From assembly GCF_030068545.1 (NCBI RefSeq), contig NZ_JASJOR010000008.1, positions 232,968 to 296,967 on the forward strand: a DNA stretch of 64,000 bases, read 5' to 3'. The position numbers and the translations under genes were made by a program. Shown here in pieces: positions 37,482 through 47,485 of this stretch. Each line of letters starts with the position of its first letter. Positions within the stretch are counted from its first letter, which is position 1. The stretch is from Xanthocytophaga flava (GTDB lineage Bacteria > Bacteroidota > Bacteroidia > Cytophagales > 172606-1). The notes under the pieces were generated by a model. That model made no database searches. It was not told the origin of the DNA and saw only the letters and a program-made list of their open reading frames with translations.

Positions 37482-39089
37482 TTACTTACGTTCCATATGT
37501 TCCGTAGTGGTGAACTCAGAGATAAAATGGAACTGGATTTCGGGATTGTTACGAATAGTCATATTCAGCTGCCATTCTGTTTCTGCCATATACACACGGT
37601 TATTGTCTTTATCAAAGGCAATATCTTTGGCTTTGATACGACAGAACGCATCCAGTATCTCCTGATTTTCGGAAGTTAGCCAGCATGCCTTATAAACATT
37701 CATCGGGATAAACCGACAGGATGCTCCATATTCGTTTTCCAGACGATACTGAATCACATCAAACTGGAGTTCACCTACTGTGCCAATAATTTTACGGTTA
37801 CCAGGTTGTTGAATGAACAACTGGGCAACTCCCTCATCTGTTAGTTGTTGCACACCTTTCTCCAATTGCTTGGTTTTCATCGGATCAGTATTGATAACTT
37901 CCCGGAATATTTCTGGAGAAAAGCTAGGAATTCCTTTGAAGATCAGATCTTCACCTTCTGTTAGTGTATCTCCGATTTTAAAGTTACCTGTATCATACAA
38001 ACCGATTACATCTCCAGGGAAGGCTTCTTCGATTACTTCCTTGTCCTGAGCCAGAAAGGCATATGGGTTTGAGAAGCGGAAGTTTTTATCCAGACGTACA
38101 TGGTGGAAAAACTTGTTTCGTTCAAACTTTCCAGAACATACCCGTAAAAACGCAATCCGATCACGGTGACGAGGGTCCAGGTTAGCGTGGATTTTAAAGA
38201 TAAAACCACTGAACTTGTTCTCTTCCGGAGCGACAACTCGATTTACAGACTCTCTGTCATGCGGATGAGGGGCTATGCGGGTAAATGCGTCTAATAGTTC
38301 TTTTACTCCAAAGTTATTAAGCGCACTTCCAAAAAACACAGGAGCTAGCAAACCTGATTGATACATTTCCAGATTAAAAGGTTCATATACACCTTCTACC
38401 AGTTCTACATCTTCACGTAGTTGATTGGCTGCACGTTCACCTACTGTCTTGTCTAGTTCCGGGTCATTTAAATCCTGAATGGCTACAATGTCGTCTGAAA
38501 TTTTTGTTTTGTTGGCACTGAATAAGTACAGACTCTTTTCATATAAGTTATACACTCCCTGAAAGTCACTACCCATGCCAATCGGCCATGCCAGAGGTCG
38601 AGTGCTGATGTGTAGCTTTTGTTCCAGTTCGTCCAGCAAATCAAACGGAGGACGTCCTTCCCGATCCATTTTATTGATAAATATAATTACTGGCGTATCT
38701 CTCATTCTGCATACTTCCATCAGACGTTCGGTTTGTTCCTCAACGCCTTTTACACAGTCAATAACCAGAATTACACTATCCACAGCAGTAAGGGTACGAT
38801 AAGTATCTTCAGCAAAGTCCTTGTGACCAGGTGTATCCAGCAGATTTACTTTACAGTTGTTATAATCAAACGACATCACGGAAGTTGCTACTGAGATACC
38901 CCGTTGCCGTTCAATTTCCATAAAGTCGGACGCAGCTCCTTTTTTGATTTTATTCGATTTTACAGCCCCAGCAGTCTGAATAGCTCCCCCAAATAATAGA
39001 CATTTTTCTGTCAATGTTGTTTTTCCGGCATCCGGGTGACTGATAATGGCAAATGTTCTTCGCTTTTGTACTTCTTCTTTTAAAGACAT
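37482..39089 (-). CDS. prfC: Peptide chain release factor 3
   Basis: The protein has 535 residues. The GTPase domain shows the P-loop SHPDAGKTTLTEKCL, the switch region RQRGISVATSVMSF, G3 LDTPGHKDFAED and G4 NKMDREG. The later domains (FSGFIFKIHANLDPRHRDRI and GAVGELQFDV-like GTVGELQFDVIQYRLENEY) match RF3. This is the GTPase that recycles RF1 and RF2 from the ribosome. The length fits the family. It is followed upstream on this strand by the YfeS-like gene (61 bp gap). Confidence 0.96.
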   Translation of the reverse strand: MSLKEEVQKRRTFAIISHPDAGKTTLTEKCLLFGGAIQTAGAVKSNKIKKGAASDFMEIERQRGISVATSVMSFDYNNCKVNLLDTPGHKDFAEDTYRTLTAVDSVILVIDCVKGVEEQTERLMEVCRMRDTPVIIFINKMDREGRPPFDLLDELEQKLHISTRPLAWPIGMGSDFQGVYNLYEKSLYLFSANKTKISDDIVAIQDLNDPELDKTVGERAANQLREDVELVEGVYEPFNLEMYQSGLLAPVFFGSALNNFGVKELLDAFTRIAPHPHDRESVNRVVAPEENKFSGFIFKIHANLDPRHRDRIAFLRVCSGKFERNKFFHHVRLDKNFRFSNPYAFLAQDKEVIEEAFPGDVIGLYDTGNFKIGDTLTEGEDLIFKGIPSFSPEIFREVINTDPMKTKQLEKGVQQLTDEGVAQLFIQQPGNRKIIGTVGELQFDVIQYRLENEYGASCRFIPMNVYKACWLTSENQEILDAFCRIKAKDIAFDKDNNRVYMAETEWQLNMTIRNNPEIQFHFISEFTTTEHMERK

Positions 39090-39150
39090 GTATATTCGTA
39101 TTTATAATTACTAGTTAAAAATTTTAGTAAGAAAAGGCATGAAAATCAAC

Positions 39151-39627
39151 CTATAGGTTTTCTAAAACTTCCAGTTCTTTTTGAAGTATTCTTTTCTGTT
39201 GCTCAATCAAATGAAGGTCTCCATAAGACCAATATTCTAATACATAATTGCTTAACTGACGTTTGATAACAATTTGTGTAAGCCTTTTTGTTTCACAATC
39301 GATAGTGGCAGTCAATAGTATTTGTCCAAAGCATATAGCAATCAATTCAAAATCAATTTCTTCAATAATAACTGACCGAACTTCTTCAGGTATGGAATTC
39401 GCATCAATATATTCCAAATCTGAAGAATCAATTCCTATATCTTTTATCAATAATTCTCGGATATATTCTATTGCATCTATATCTGGATGCTCTTTTTTCC
39501 ACTCATAAAAATGACTAAATGCATCACTTCCTTCATCACTTCCAAAAGGCGCAAACTCATCTGACGTATCCCAGAAAAAATCCTCCTTTAATACTTGTAA
39601 AGCATTTGGATGAGCAATTTCTTTCAT
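39151..39627 (-). CDS. YfeS-like protein
   Basis: The protein has 158 residues. The N-terminal motif HPNALQVLKEDFFWDTSDEF followed by APFGSDEGSDAF..FYEW is the signature I associate with E. coli YfeS and its relatives, acidic cytoplasmic proteins of unknown function. The C-terminal half is helical and ends in a coiled-coil-like LIEQQKRILQKELEVLENL. It precedes prfC on the same strand by 61 bp and may be in one transcript. Confidence 0.6.
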   Translation of the reverse strand: MKEIAHPNALQVLKEDFFWDTSDEFAPFGSDEGSDAFSHFYEWKKEHPDIDAIEYIRELLIKDIGIDSSDLEYIDANSIPEEVRSVIIEEIDFELIAICFGQILLTATIDCETKRLTQIVIKRQLSNYVLEYWSYGDLHLIEQQKRILQKELEVLENL

Positions 39628-39848
39628 ATAAAAAAAGTATCGTGAAAGACGTTAGGTACTTGAGATTAACCAATGTTATTGAAATAGAAACTTATTATTT
39701 TTGGATAAGTAGTACTTCAAATTTGAAAATCAGCACCTGTCACCAAATGATTTGCAAAATTACGTCTATTCTATTGATTTGCTGCAATTATTTTTCCTGT
39801 ATCTTGCAAAGATGATTGTTGGTAACTTTAAAAAAGGTGTTAATCTTT

Positions 39849-39856
39849 TACTTTTG
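39849..39856 (+). promoter_or_regulatory. Possible -7 element before the MoxR gene
   Basis: TACTTTTG fits TAnnTTTG and lies 18 nt before the ATG. No TTTG at the right distance upstream supports it as a full promoter. Confidence 0.35.
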
Positions 39857-39873
39857 ATTCTGATACACTACAG

Positions 39874-40875
39874 ATGTCTATATCTTCATCAACTACTCCC
39901 AACGCACTAACCGAAAAAGTACAGGAGCAAAGCCTCTGGCTGGCTACTCTTACCTCAGAAGTAAATAAAGTGATTGTAGGACAGGCTAATATGGTGGAAA
40001 AGCTTTTGATTGGTTTGTTGAGTGGGGGGCATATTTTGCTGGAAGGAGTACCTGGTCTGGCTAAAACACTGGCTATTAAAACACTATCATCGGCTATTCA
40101 TGCCAAGTTTAGTCGTATACAGTTTACTCCTGACCTGTTACCGGCAGATGTGGTAGGAACTATGATTTATAATCTGGCACAAAACGAATTCTTGCCTAAA
40201 AAGGGACCAGTATTTGCTAATTTCGTACTAGCAGATGAAATCAACCGAGCTCCTGAGAAGGTGCAATCTGCTTTGCTGGAGGCAATGGCTGAAAAGCAGG
40301 TAACTATAGGAGATCAGACTTTTAAGCTAGATGAACCTTTTCTGGTACTGGCTACACAGAATCCAATTGAGCAAGGAGGAACCTATCCACTACCCGAAGC
40401 TCAGGCAGACCGCTTTTTACTGAAAGTTCTAATAAGCTATCCAGGTAAAGAAGACGAACGATTGATTATACGCCAGCACCAATTAGCTGAGCAACAGAAA
40501 ATTCAGGTTGTATTGAAACCTGAGCAATTACTGGAAGCTCGCCAAACTGTTAAAAGCATTTATATGGATGAGAAAGTAGAAGATTATATTCTGAATCTCA
40601 TCTTTGCTACCCGTCAACCGGAATCAGTGAAATTGGAAAAATTAAAGCCTTTATTAAGCTTTGGGGCTTCCCCACGTGGAAGTATAGGCCTTACAATGGC
40701 TGCCAAGGCACATGCTTTTTTACAGCAACGAGCTTATGTAACTCCAGACGATGTACGGGCTGTTGTAGCGGAAGTGCTACGTCACCGTATTGGTTTGAGT
40801 TATGAAGCACAGGCTGAAAATATACAGCCTGATGATGTAATTCGGGAAATTTTAAATGCTGTTCCAATGCCTTAA
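39874..40875 (+). CDS. MoxR-family AAA+ ATPase
   Basis: The protein has 333 residues. Walker A is GVPGLAKT (58-65). Walker B is FVLADEINRAPEKVQSALLE. Sensor 1 is TQNPIEQGGTYPLPEAQADR, and the lid domain has SFGASPRGSIGLT. MoxR ATPases remodel or activate partner proteins with von Willebrand MIDAS domains, such as those encoded downstream. It is the first gene of the Bat-type cluster (next gene 66 bp away). Confidence 0.95.
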   Translation: MSISSSTTPNALTEKVQEQSLWLATLTSEVNKVIVGQANMVEKLLIGLLSGGHILLEGVPGLAKTLAIKTLSSAIHAKFSRIQFTPDLLPADVVGTMIYNLAQNEFLPKKGPVFANFVLADEINRAPEKVQSALLEAMAEKQVTIGDQTFKLDEPFLVLATQNPIEQGGTYPLPEAQADRFLLKVLISYPGKEDERLIIRQHQLAEQQKIQVVLKPEQLLEARQTVKSIYMDEKVEDYILNLIFATRQPESVKLEKLKPLLSFGASPRGSIGLTMAAKAHAFLQQRAYVTPDDVRAVVAEVLRHRIGLSYEAQAENIQPDDVIREILNAVPMP

Positions 40876-40940
40876 CTAATAACAGCTAAACTGAAGAAGT
40901 TATTACCTTTGTTGGGTAGTTTTTAATTTTATTATTTAAT

Positions 40941-41543
40941 ATGACCTTTACTGCTGAAGAAATACGTAAGAATTACGAAGGTTTTTCGAATGAGAAGCTA
41001 ATGCGGATTGCAACCGAAAATGCTGGTACTTTATCACCAGAAGTTGTGTCTATCCTGAAAGAGGAATTGAGAAAACGCCAACTTATAGATGAAGATATTG
41101 AGAGAAGTATTGCGATACAGGCAAAAGAATTGACAGAACAGGAATTGGAAGCTTTTATTAATTTAATAGAAACATTGCCTTGTCCAATCTGCTCAACAAC
41201 ATCACAAAGACTGAATCTGAGTTCCGTATTTTCTGTCACTAGCTTTATCATTATAACCCAATTCAAAGGTAAAAATGTAATTGCATGTCCTGATTGCCTT
41301 GTTAAATCGTTAAGGCGTGCTGATACATCAACTTTTCTATTAGGATTGTGGGGTATTCCCTGGGGTGTGATCCGATCAGTAAAAGCATTGGTAAACAACT
41401 CTATTTCCAGAAAAAGAGTCCATCAGCGTAGTCCATTAATGAAGGAATTTGTAAAGTTGAAGAAGGGTGAGATTGAAAGATGGAAGAATGATTCTACCAA
41501 CTTATTGAATTTGGTAAAGAGGAATAACGAGTATGTGGGATAA
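40941..41543 (+). CDS. Hypothetical CPxC protein in the Bat cluster
   Basis: The protein has 200 residues. The N-terminal 80 residues are helical and charged (EEIRKNYEGFSNEKLMRIA). CPIC and CPDC (about 35 residues apart) form a probable zinc ribbon, with a hydrophobic stretch (VTSFIIITQF) between them and a second hydrophobic segment (FLLGLWGIPWGVI). I do not recognise the family. It lies between moxR and the DUF58 gene in the same direction, so it may be an additional member of this operon. Confidence 0.6.
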   Translation: MTFTAEEIRKNYEGFSNEKLMRIATENAGTLSPEVVSILKEELRKRQLIDEDIERSIAIQAKELTEQELEAFINLIETLPCPICSTTSQRLNLSSVFSVTSFIIITQFKGKNVIACPDCLVKSLRRADTSTFLLGLWGIPWGVIRSVKALVNNSISRKRVHQRSPLMKEFVKLKKGEIERWKNDSTNLLNLVKRNNEYVG

Positions 41544-41580
41544 TGATACAGTAATCATTAATTCAAAAATATAATCTGTT

Positions 41581-42444
41581 TTGATTACTACTGATCTTCT
41601 TAAAAAGGTTCAGAAACTGGCTTTTCGGGCCAGATATATTTCTGAACACCTGCTGGCTGGTCAGTACCACAGCCATTTTCGTGGTAAAGGAATGACATTC
41701 AGTGAACTGAGAAAATATCAGTTTGGGGATGATGTGCGATCCATTGACTGGAATGTCACAGCCCGGTATCAAGAACCCTATCTGAAAGTGTTTCAGGAAG
41801 AGCGGGCACTAAATCTATTGCTGCTGGTTGATGTAAGTGCCTCAATGAACTTTGGTACATCTTCTCAATCCAAACGGGAGTTGGCGCAAGAACTAGCTGC
41901 TGTACTGGCACTGGCTGCACACCAGAATAATGATCAGGTAGGGCTGGTTTTGTTCAGCGACCAAGTAGAGCATCTTGTTCGTCCTCAAAAAGGGTATCAG
42001 CATATGTTGCGTCTGATTCGAGATATGCTGGAACATAAACCTGTGGAGAAGAAAACCAATATAGCGGTGGCTTTGCAATTGGCAATGAGTCTGGTAAAGC
42101 AGAAAAGTATTGTTTGTATTATTTCCGATTTTGCTTCATCTGATTACCAGTCTTTATTACAACTGGCATCTGCACGACATGAGGTAATTGGACTCCATGT
42201 CTCAGATGTACGGGAAACGGAGTTACCCAATGTTGGGTGGCTGCCTGTACAAGAAGCAGAGACAGGTGCTAAAGCCTGGTTACCTACTTTTCTGAAAGGG
42301 ACCCGAAATCAATACAACAATTTAGGTTTGCAACATATAAGAGATACTCAAGCTTTATTTAAAAGTAGCAAAGCTGATTTGTTGCAGATTCATACCGGAG
42401 AAGATTATGTCGACAAGCTTCGAACTTTTTTTGTAACGAGATGA
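41581..42444 (+). CDS. DUF58 domain (VWA-like) protein
   Basis: The protein has 287 residues and starts at TTG (ITTDLLKKVQKL, the usual start of this family). RKYQFGDDVRSIDWNVTAR is the DUF58 core motif. The MIDAS metal site is LLLVDVSASMNFG (DxSxS), and VGLVLFSDQVEHLVRPQKG follows. DUF58 proteins are the standard partners of MoxR ATPases. The next gene overlaps the last 4 bp. Confidence 0.93.
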   Translation: MITTDLLKKVQKLAFRARYISEHLLAGQYHSHFRGKGMTFSELRKYQFGDDVRSIDWNVTARYQEPYLKVFQEERALNLLLLVDVSASMNFGTSSQSKRELAQELAAVLALAAHQNNDQVGLVLFSDQVEHLVRPQKGYQHMLRLIRDMLEHKPVEKKTNIAVALQLAMSLVKQKSIVCIISDFASSDYQSLLQLASARHEVIGLHVSDVRETELPNVGWLPVQEAETGAKAWLPTFLKGTRNQYNNLGLQHIRDTQALFKSSKADLLQIHTGEDYVDKLRTFFVTR

Positions 42445-43370
42445 GTGAGTTAGTTTCCTCAATAGTAAAGCGTTTGGTATGTTTAACTGTATTGTTTCTG
42501 TGCGTATCAGGAATAAGAGGGGCTTTCACAAACCTTAGAGCACAGAGCATTCAAACAAATATCTCTGCCAGACAAGTGTCTATAGGGCAGGTATTTTATG
42601 TTTCGTTTAGTATAAAGGATGCAAAAAAGGAAGTTATAAATTTTCCTGTTATTGACTGGAAAGGAATATCAGTGCTGAAAAAAGTGACTAAAGACTCAAT
42701 TAACACCAAAGGGGAAGTAATTGTAGTCGGTATATACCAGATGATAAGTCTTCAAGCTGGGGATTTTACATTACCTCCACAAACCGTTGTAATCTCAAAT
42801 AAGACCCTTACATCCTCTGAAGTTTCAATACATGTAGAGTTACTTCCTGTAAATCAACCTGATTTTCGAATTGAACCGATTGAAAAGGCTTCATCTGATT
42901 TCTCTGTCTGGATGCCTTCTGTTGTTTCAGGAGTAATTGTGGTGGTGTTGGGATTATTATGGATAGGCGGAAAAAAGATAAAAGATGCCTGGCCTTCAAA
43001 GAAATTAAATCCAAAGAGGGAAGCTCTAAGACAATTGCAGAAGCTTCCACAAGTATATTCAGGAACTGATAAACAATATTATGTACAACTTAATCGGATT
43101 TTGCATACATATTTGAGTAGTCAATTAGGTTTACAGACACCCTCTGTTTCAGTTAATGAATTAAAAAATAAACTAAAACATTACTCCATAGATTCAACAA
43201 AACTAACACAGTTGGAGAATTTATTGGAAAGACTGCAATATATACTCTATTCTTCTGACCCCATTTCTTTTTCTGACGCAAATTCTTTGCAGAAAGAAAT
43301 ACAGGATATGATTCAACAGCTTACATTGCATTTTAAACATTCAACATCTTTTTTGTCTGCAGTCTCTTGA
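42441..43370 (+). CDS. BatD-like/DUF4381-type membrane protein
   Basis: The protein has 309 residues with a signal peptide (about 1-35, ending LRAQS), a beta-rich periplasmic domain, one membrane helix near 155-173 (SVVSGVIVVVLGLLWI) and a cytoplasmic helical tail (REALRQLQKLPQVYSGTDKQYYVQ). This resembles the oxygen-tolerance (BatD) or DUF4381 membrane proteins of Bat operons. It overlaps the DUF58 gene by 4 bp and the next VWA gene by 4 bp, so translational coupling is expected. Confidence 0.75.
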   Translation: MSELVSSIVKRLVCLTVLFLCVSGIRGAFTNLRAQSIQTNISARQVSIGQVFYVSFSIKDAKKEVINFPVIDWKGISVLKKVTKDSINTKGEVIVVGIYQMISLQAGDFTLPPQTVVISNKTLTSSEVSIHVELLPVNQPDFRIEPIEKASSDFSVWMPSVVSGVIVVVLGLLWIGGKKIKDAWPSKKLNPKREALRQLQKLPQVYSGTDKQYYVQLNRILHTYLSSQLGLQTPSVSVNELKNKLKHYSIDSTKLTQLENLLERLQYILYSSDPISFSDANSLQKEIQDMIQQLTLHFKHSTSFLSAVS

Positions 43371-44383
43371 ATCCATTTGTTATCCCTTCTTTCGATCGTT
43401 TTGCGAATCCTGAAGCATTTGGGATTTTACTGATATTGCCATTGATATGGTTGATACAGGTATGGATTTACCGGAAACGGCAACCTGTCATGATCGTTTC
43501 CGGGGTGAAATCTCTAAAAACATTGGACTCTTTGATAGGTAAAACGTTCCGTCTTATTCCTGGATTGATACAAGTTATAGGGGCAGTATTTGTTAGTATT
43601 GCATTGGCCCGACCCCAGATACAGGAAAAGAGTCAGGAGAAACTTCCTCAGGAAGGAGTAGACATAATGATAGCCATGGATGTTTCCAGAAGTATGGAAG
43701 CTGAGGATCTGAAACCTAACCGCTTAGAGGCCGCAAAAAAGGCTGCCCAAGTTTTTGTGGCAGCTCGATCGCGTGATCGTGTAGGCCTTGTTATCTATTC
43801 TGGAGAATGTATAACTGCCTGTCCACCTACTACTCAGCATGCACTGCTGCAAAATGTAATTCAACAAGTTGATTATCAGAATCTGGAGGATGGTACCGCT
43901 ATTGGGTTGGGATTGGCCAATGCAGTAAATCGGTTGAAAGATAGTAAGGCTAAAAGTAAAGTTATTATTCTATTAACAGATGGGGAAAATAATGCTGGTT
44001 TTATTGCTCCGCAGACAGCCGCAGAAATGGCCCGGCAAAAGAAAATAAAAGTATATACTATAGGTGTTGGAAAAAACGGGCTGGCTCCTTTTCCTATGCA
44101 TACCTTTGATGGTTCCAAAGCCTATCAGCAGGTTCCGTTTAGCATCAATGAAGATCTCCTACGCCAGATTGCATCACAGACAGGAGGAATGTTTTATAGA
44201 GCTGATAGTCGGGAAAGCCTGCAACAGATATATTCCGAAATCGACAGACTCGAAAAAAGTACTGTAGAAGAAAGGGTACAATATCGTTATACAGAAGTTT
44301 TTACTCCTTTTTTAGTATGGGCATTGATGTGCCTGACTATATCCTTTCTATTTCGCTTTGTCATCCTGCGAAGTGTATTATAG
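43367..44383 (+). CDS. batA: BatA-like VWA-domain membrane protein
   Basis: The protein has 338 residues and starts at TTG overlapping the previous stop. Membrane helices are near 18-33 and 60-80, with one at the C-terminus (FLVWALMCLTISFLF). The VWA domain has the MIDAS motif IAMDVSRSMEAEDLKPNR and the conserved VIILLTDGENNAG. It carries the metal-ion-dependent adhesion site expected for MoxR-activated Bat proteins. In Bacteroidota the Bat genes have been linked to oxygen tolerance and envelope stress. The symbol is from family and operon position. Confidence 0.9.
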   Translation: MNPFVIPSFDRFANPEAFGILLILPLIWLIQVWIYRKRQPVMIVSGVKSLKTLDSLIGKTFRLIPGLIQVIGAVFVSIALARPQIQEKSQEKLPQEGVDIMIAMDVSRSMEAEDLKPNRLEAAKKAAQVFVAARSRDRVGLVIYSGECITACPPTTQHALLQNVIQQVDYQNLEDGTAIGLGLANAVNRLKDSKAKSKVIILLTDGENNAGFIAPQTAAEMARQKKIKVYTIGVGKNGLAPFPMHTFDGSKAYQQVPFSINEDLLRQIASQTGGMFYRADSRESLQQIYSEIDRLEKSTVEERVQYRYTEVFTPFLVWALMCLTISFLFRFVILRSVL

Positions 44384-44648
44384 CTGTATTACTAACATCC
44401 AAATAGCTAAATAATTCTCTATCAACTCTTTTTGCCTTATTTTTTGCTAAAGAACATTATTCCCTACCTTCTGCTGTATCGAAAAATAGTATGCATGCAT
44501 ATTTTTTTTGATGAATTTGTATAATTTAATGTTTTTATTGTGTTATTTGTAAAAGAAAAGATCATACTGACGTAATGGAAATACCCATAACGGCATTTAT
44601 TTTTTATGTAATCACTTTTTATACACCCAAAACAACTAAGCTAAGAAC

Positions 44649-45875
44649 ATGAAGAAAGTTTTCATGAGTATTTTTTTGATGGCTTCTTCTTCGTTTGCTT
44701 TTGCTCAGGGATTTCAAATTAATCTGCTGGGAACAAAGCAAACTGGAATGGCACATGCTGGAGCAGCATTGAAAACCGATGCATCAACGTTGGTATTTAA
44801 TCCTGGAGCCTCTGTTTTTCTGGAGGGAAACCAGGTATATGTATCAGGAAACGCCGCAATTATCAACAATTCCTTTCTTCGTGAAGGAGCTTCCAAAACA
44901 GAATATGCGGACAATGGGATTGCACCACCCTTCAGTGCCGGTGTGATGTTTGGTCCAAAAGCAGGAAAGTGGAAAGCCGGACTTGCTGCATACACGCCAT
45001 TTGGTGGCCAAACAGACTGGGGGAAAAGCTGGAGCGGACAGATGGCACTGACTTCATTGGAATTACAGGCTATTTATCTGCAGCCTACCTTCAGTTATAA
45101 GATAAGTGATAAATTAGGCATTGGAGCAGGGTTCATTATCAACTTTGGACATGTTGATTTACAAAGAAATTTGCCAGTAACAGGATCTGCAGGTGGCACA
45201 GGATCAGCCCAGTTAAAAGGCAATGGAATGGGATATGGGTTTAACGTAGGACTGTATTATCAGGCAACAGACGCTTTCTCTTTGGCACTGACTCATCGGT
45301 CAACAGTGAAAACAACAGTGGATGATGGGGATGCTATTTTTGATGTTTCTACTGCTTTATCAACCAGTTTTCCAAAGCCTAATACCTTTAAGTCAACTCT
45401 AAATCTACCTTCTACTACAACATTAGGTTTGGGTTATAAGGCAACAGATAAGCTTACGCTGGCTCTGGATGTAAACTATGTACACTGGAGTGTATATGAT
45501 ACATTGGCATTTGATTACAAACAAAATACCCCACAACTTCAGGATACCAAATCGCCAAGAAATTACAAAGATTCGTGGGCATTTAGATTAGGTGGACAGT
45601 ATGGTGTAACCGAAAAACTAGCCGTGCGTGGTGGGGTAGGGTATGTATTAACTCCTATTAAAGATGGATATGTAACACCAGAAATTCCAGACGCAAACCG
45701 AATTATTTTAACGTTGGGGCTGGGATACCAGATTACAGATAAATTCAGTATAGATGCTGCATTTATGTTTGAGGATTTGGAGAAACGTACTCAAACTAAT
45801 ATAGAAACTGGTCTGCAGGGTACTTATAAGACCTATGCATATATTCCAAGTTTGGCAATAGGTTACAAGTTCTGA
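44649..45875 (+). CDS. OmpP1/FadL-type outer-membrane transporter
   Basis: The protein has 408 residues with a signal peptide (about 1-19, ending FAQ). The mature N-terminus GFQINLLGTKQTGMAHAG and the STLVFNPGAS hatch are FadL signatures. The rest is alternating beta-strands ending in Phe. FadL proteins import long-chain fatty acids or other hydrophobic compounds across the outer membrane. It is located inside the Bat cluster, after a 265-bp gap from batA and 61 bp before the SGNH lipoprotein. Confidence 0.92.
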   Translation: MKKVFMSIFLMASSSFAFAQGFQINLLGTKQTGMAHAGAALKTDASTLVFNPGASVFLEGNQVYVSGNAAIINNSFLREGASKTEYADNGIAPPFSAGVMFGPKAGKWKAGLAAYTPFGGQTDWGKSWSGQMALTSLELQAIYLQPTFSYKISDKLGIGAGFIINFGHVDLQRNLPVTGSAGGTGSAQLKGNGMGYGFNVGLYYQATDAFSLALTHRSTVKTTVDDGDAIFDVSTALSTSFPKPNTFKSTLNLPSTTTLGLGYKATDKLTLALDVNYVHWSVYDTLAFDYKQNTPQLQDTKSPRNYKDSWAFRLGGQYGVTEKLAVRGGVGYVLTPIKDGYVTPEIPDANRIILTLGLGYQITDKFSIDAAFMFEDLEKRTQTNIETGLQGTYKTYAYIPSLAIGYKF

Positions 45876-45936
45876 TCACATATAGTTTTATTGTTGGTAA
45901 ATCTGGATCAAAATCGTTCAATTCTGACTAATATCT

Positions 45937-47409
45937 ATGAAAAATATAGTTAATTATTCTCTACTCACATTAACTACAGCCTTTTTGTTTCAGGGATGTA
46001 AACCTGATCTGGATGTAGATGTTGCTGCTGCCAAAGGCAGCGCTGATTTTTCCAAATATGTAGCTGTAGGTAATTCATTGACAGCCGGCTACTCAAATGA
46101 TGGATTGTATCTTGCAGGACAGGAAGCTTCCTACCCTAGTTTGATGGCTGCACAAATGCAAGAGGTTGGTGGTGGTACTTTTACACAGCCTTTATTTACC
46201 TCAAAGCCCAATGGAACAGGTTATTTGACGTTAACAGGCTTTTCTTCTACAGGTTTGCCTGTATTGGAAACTGTAAGTACAGACCTTGCTGTAAGAGGAG
46301 TTACAACTCCTGACCCTGTATTGAATCCAAGTGGTGTTTTACTGGATAAATATACAGACCCTATTAATAACTATGGAGTGCCAGGTATACGTTTATCTGA
46401 TATTGCAGATGCTAATTATTCCAAACGTAATCCTTTGTATGAAAGAATATTGACAGATGGTGAGGTAGGAGTAAAGCCCTATCTGACAAAAGTAGCCGAG
46501 AGCCAGCCTACCTTTTTTTCCTGCTGGCTGGGAAATAATGATGTTTTGCAATATGCAGGTTCAGGTGGATTGGTTCCCTTAACTCCCGTTCCTGCTTTTC
46601 AGCAATTGTATGGAGTATTGATAAATACATTGACACAAAATGGTGCCAAAGGGGTTGTTGCCAATCTTCCTTCTGTTACCAGTGTGCCTTTGTTCAATAC
46701 TGTCTTGGCTACGGTTTCTTCTACAGCTAAAGCGCAGCTAAAATTAGCCCTTCAGCAGAATTCAGGTCTGCCTAACTTTGTGGTGTGTCAAAGTGGAACA
46801 CCTGACCGTGTAGGTCAGACATCTCGCCCTGCGGATACTTTACGTATTATACAGTTGCCAATAGATAGTTTATACGGAGGTGGACAAGGACGTTCCTTAC
46901 TGACTCTTTCTGTACGCAATAATCCAACCCTGCTTACATTACTTGGAAAACCAACTGGGGCTTACTGGAGATCTTTTGCTGCACAGAATGGGACAACTGT
47001 ACAAAATATTATTGCGGCTTATCAACTGGATACAACTCAAGCTTTTGGGTTTTCTCCAAAGAATCCTTTTCCAACAGGTTTGGTATTGGATGGGCGTGAG
47101 CAGGATGTAATCAATAGTTATACAACTCAATACAATAGTATTATTAAGGCAGCTGCTGAAAGTAAAGATCTGGCTTTTGTAGATGCCAATTCCTTTATGA
47201 AGGAGGTAAACGCTGGTTTGCTGGTTGATGGAATGAATGTGAGTGGAGCATTTATAAGTGGAGGGTTTTTCTCGCTGGATGGAGTACACCTGACACCTCG
47301 TGGATATGCGATTGCTGCCAATAAATTTATTCAAACTATTAATGCTAAGTACAACAGTAAGATTCCACTTGTGTCAGTTGTAAAATATGCAGGTGTTAAA
47401 TTTCCATAA
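45937..47409 (+). CDS. SGNH/GDSL-hydrolase-like lipoprotein
   Basis: The protein has 490 residues with a lipoprotein signal ending LFQGC (Cys21). Block I is VAVGNSLTAGYS (nucleophile Ser47), the block II Gly is in NYGVPG (Gly150), block III is GNND (Asn201), and block V is LDGVHLTPRGY (Asp448/His451). All SGNH catalytic residues are present, so it is probably an active lipid esterase or lipase on the outer membrane. Pairing with FadL 61 bp upstream suggests hydrolysis of lipids whose acids FadL imports. Confidence 0.9.
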   Translation: MKNIVNYSLLTLTTAFLFQGCKPDLDVDVAAAKGSADFSKYVAVGNSLTAGYSNDGLYLAGQEASYPSLMAAQMQEVGGGTFTQPLFTSKPNGTGYLTLTGFSSTGLPVLETVSTDLAVRGVTTPDPVLNPSGVLLDKYTDPINNYGVPGIRLSDIADANYSKRNPLYERILTDGEVGVKPYLTKVAESQPTFFSCWLGNNDVLQYAGSGGLVPLTPVPAFQQLYGVLINTLTQNGAKGVVANLPSVTSVPLFNTVLATVSSTAKAQLKLALQQNSGLPNFVVCQSGTPDRVGQTSRPADTLRIIQLPIDSLYGGGQGRSLLTLSVRNNPTLLTLLGKPTGAYWRSFAAQNGTTVQNIIAAYQLDTTQAFGFSPKNPFPTGLVLDGREQDVINSYTTQYNSIIKAAAESKDLAFVDANSFMKEVNAGLLVDGMNVSGAFISGGFFSLDGVHLTPRGYAIAANKFIQTINAKYNSKIPLVSVVKYAGVKFP

Positions 47410-47434
47410 ATAGCACCAAATTAGTACTTTACCG

Positions 47435-47473
47435 ACGGGTTCAGAATCACATTCTGAACCCGTATTTATTTTA
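47435..47473 (+). terminator. Rho-independent terminator after the SGNH gene
   Basis: Perfect 13-bp arms ACGGGTTCAGAAT (47435-47447) and ATTCTGAACCCGT (47451-47463) around a 3-nt loop, followed by ATTTATTTT. It implies a separate transcription start for batB. Confidence 0.85.
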
Positions 47474-47485
47474 GAACATATTTCT

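Noticed and set aside
39519..39815. Forward 98-codon frame antisense to the YfeS-like gene
   Set aside because: It overlaps the YfeS-like coding region, which has the better motif support.
44384..44648. Insertion sequence or gene remnant between batA and the FadL gene
   Set aside because: The gap is only 265 bp, AT-rich, with no inverted ends or transposase-like frame.
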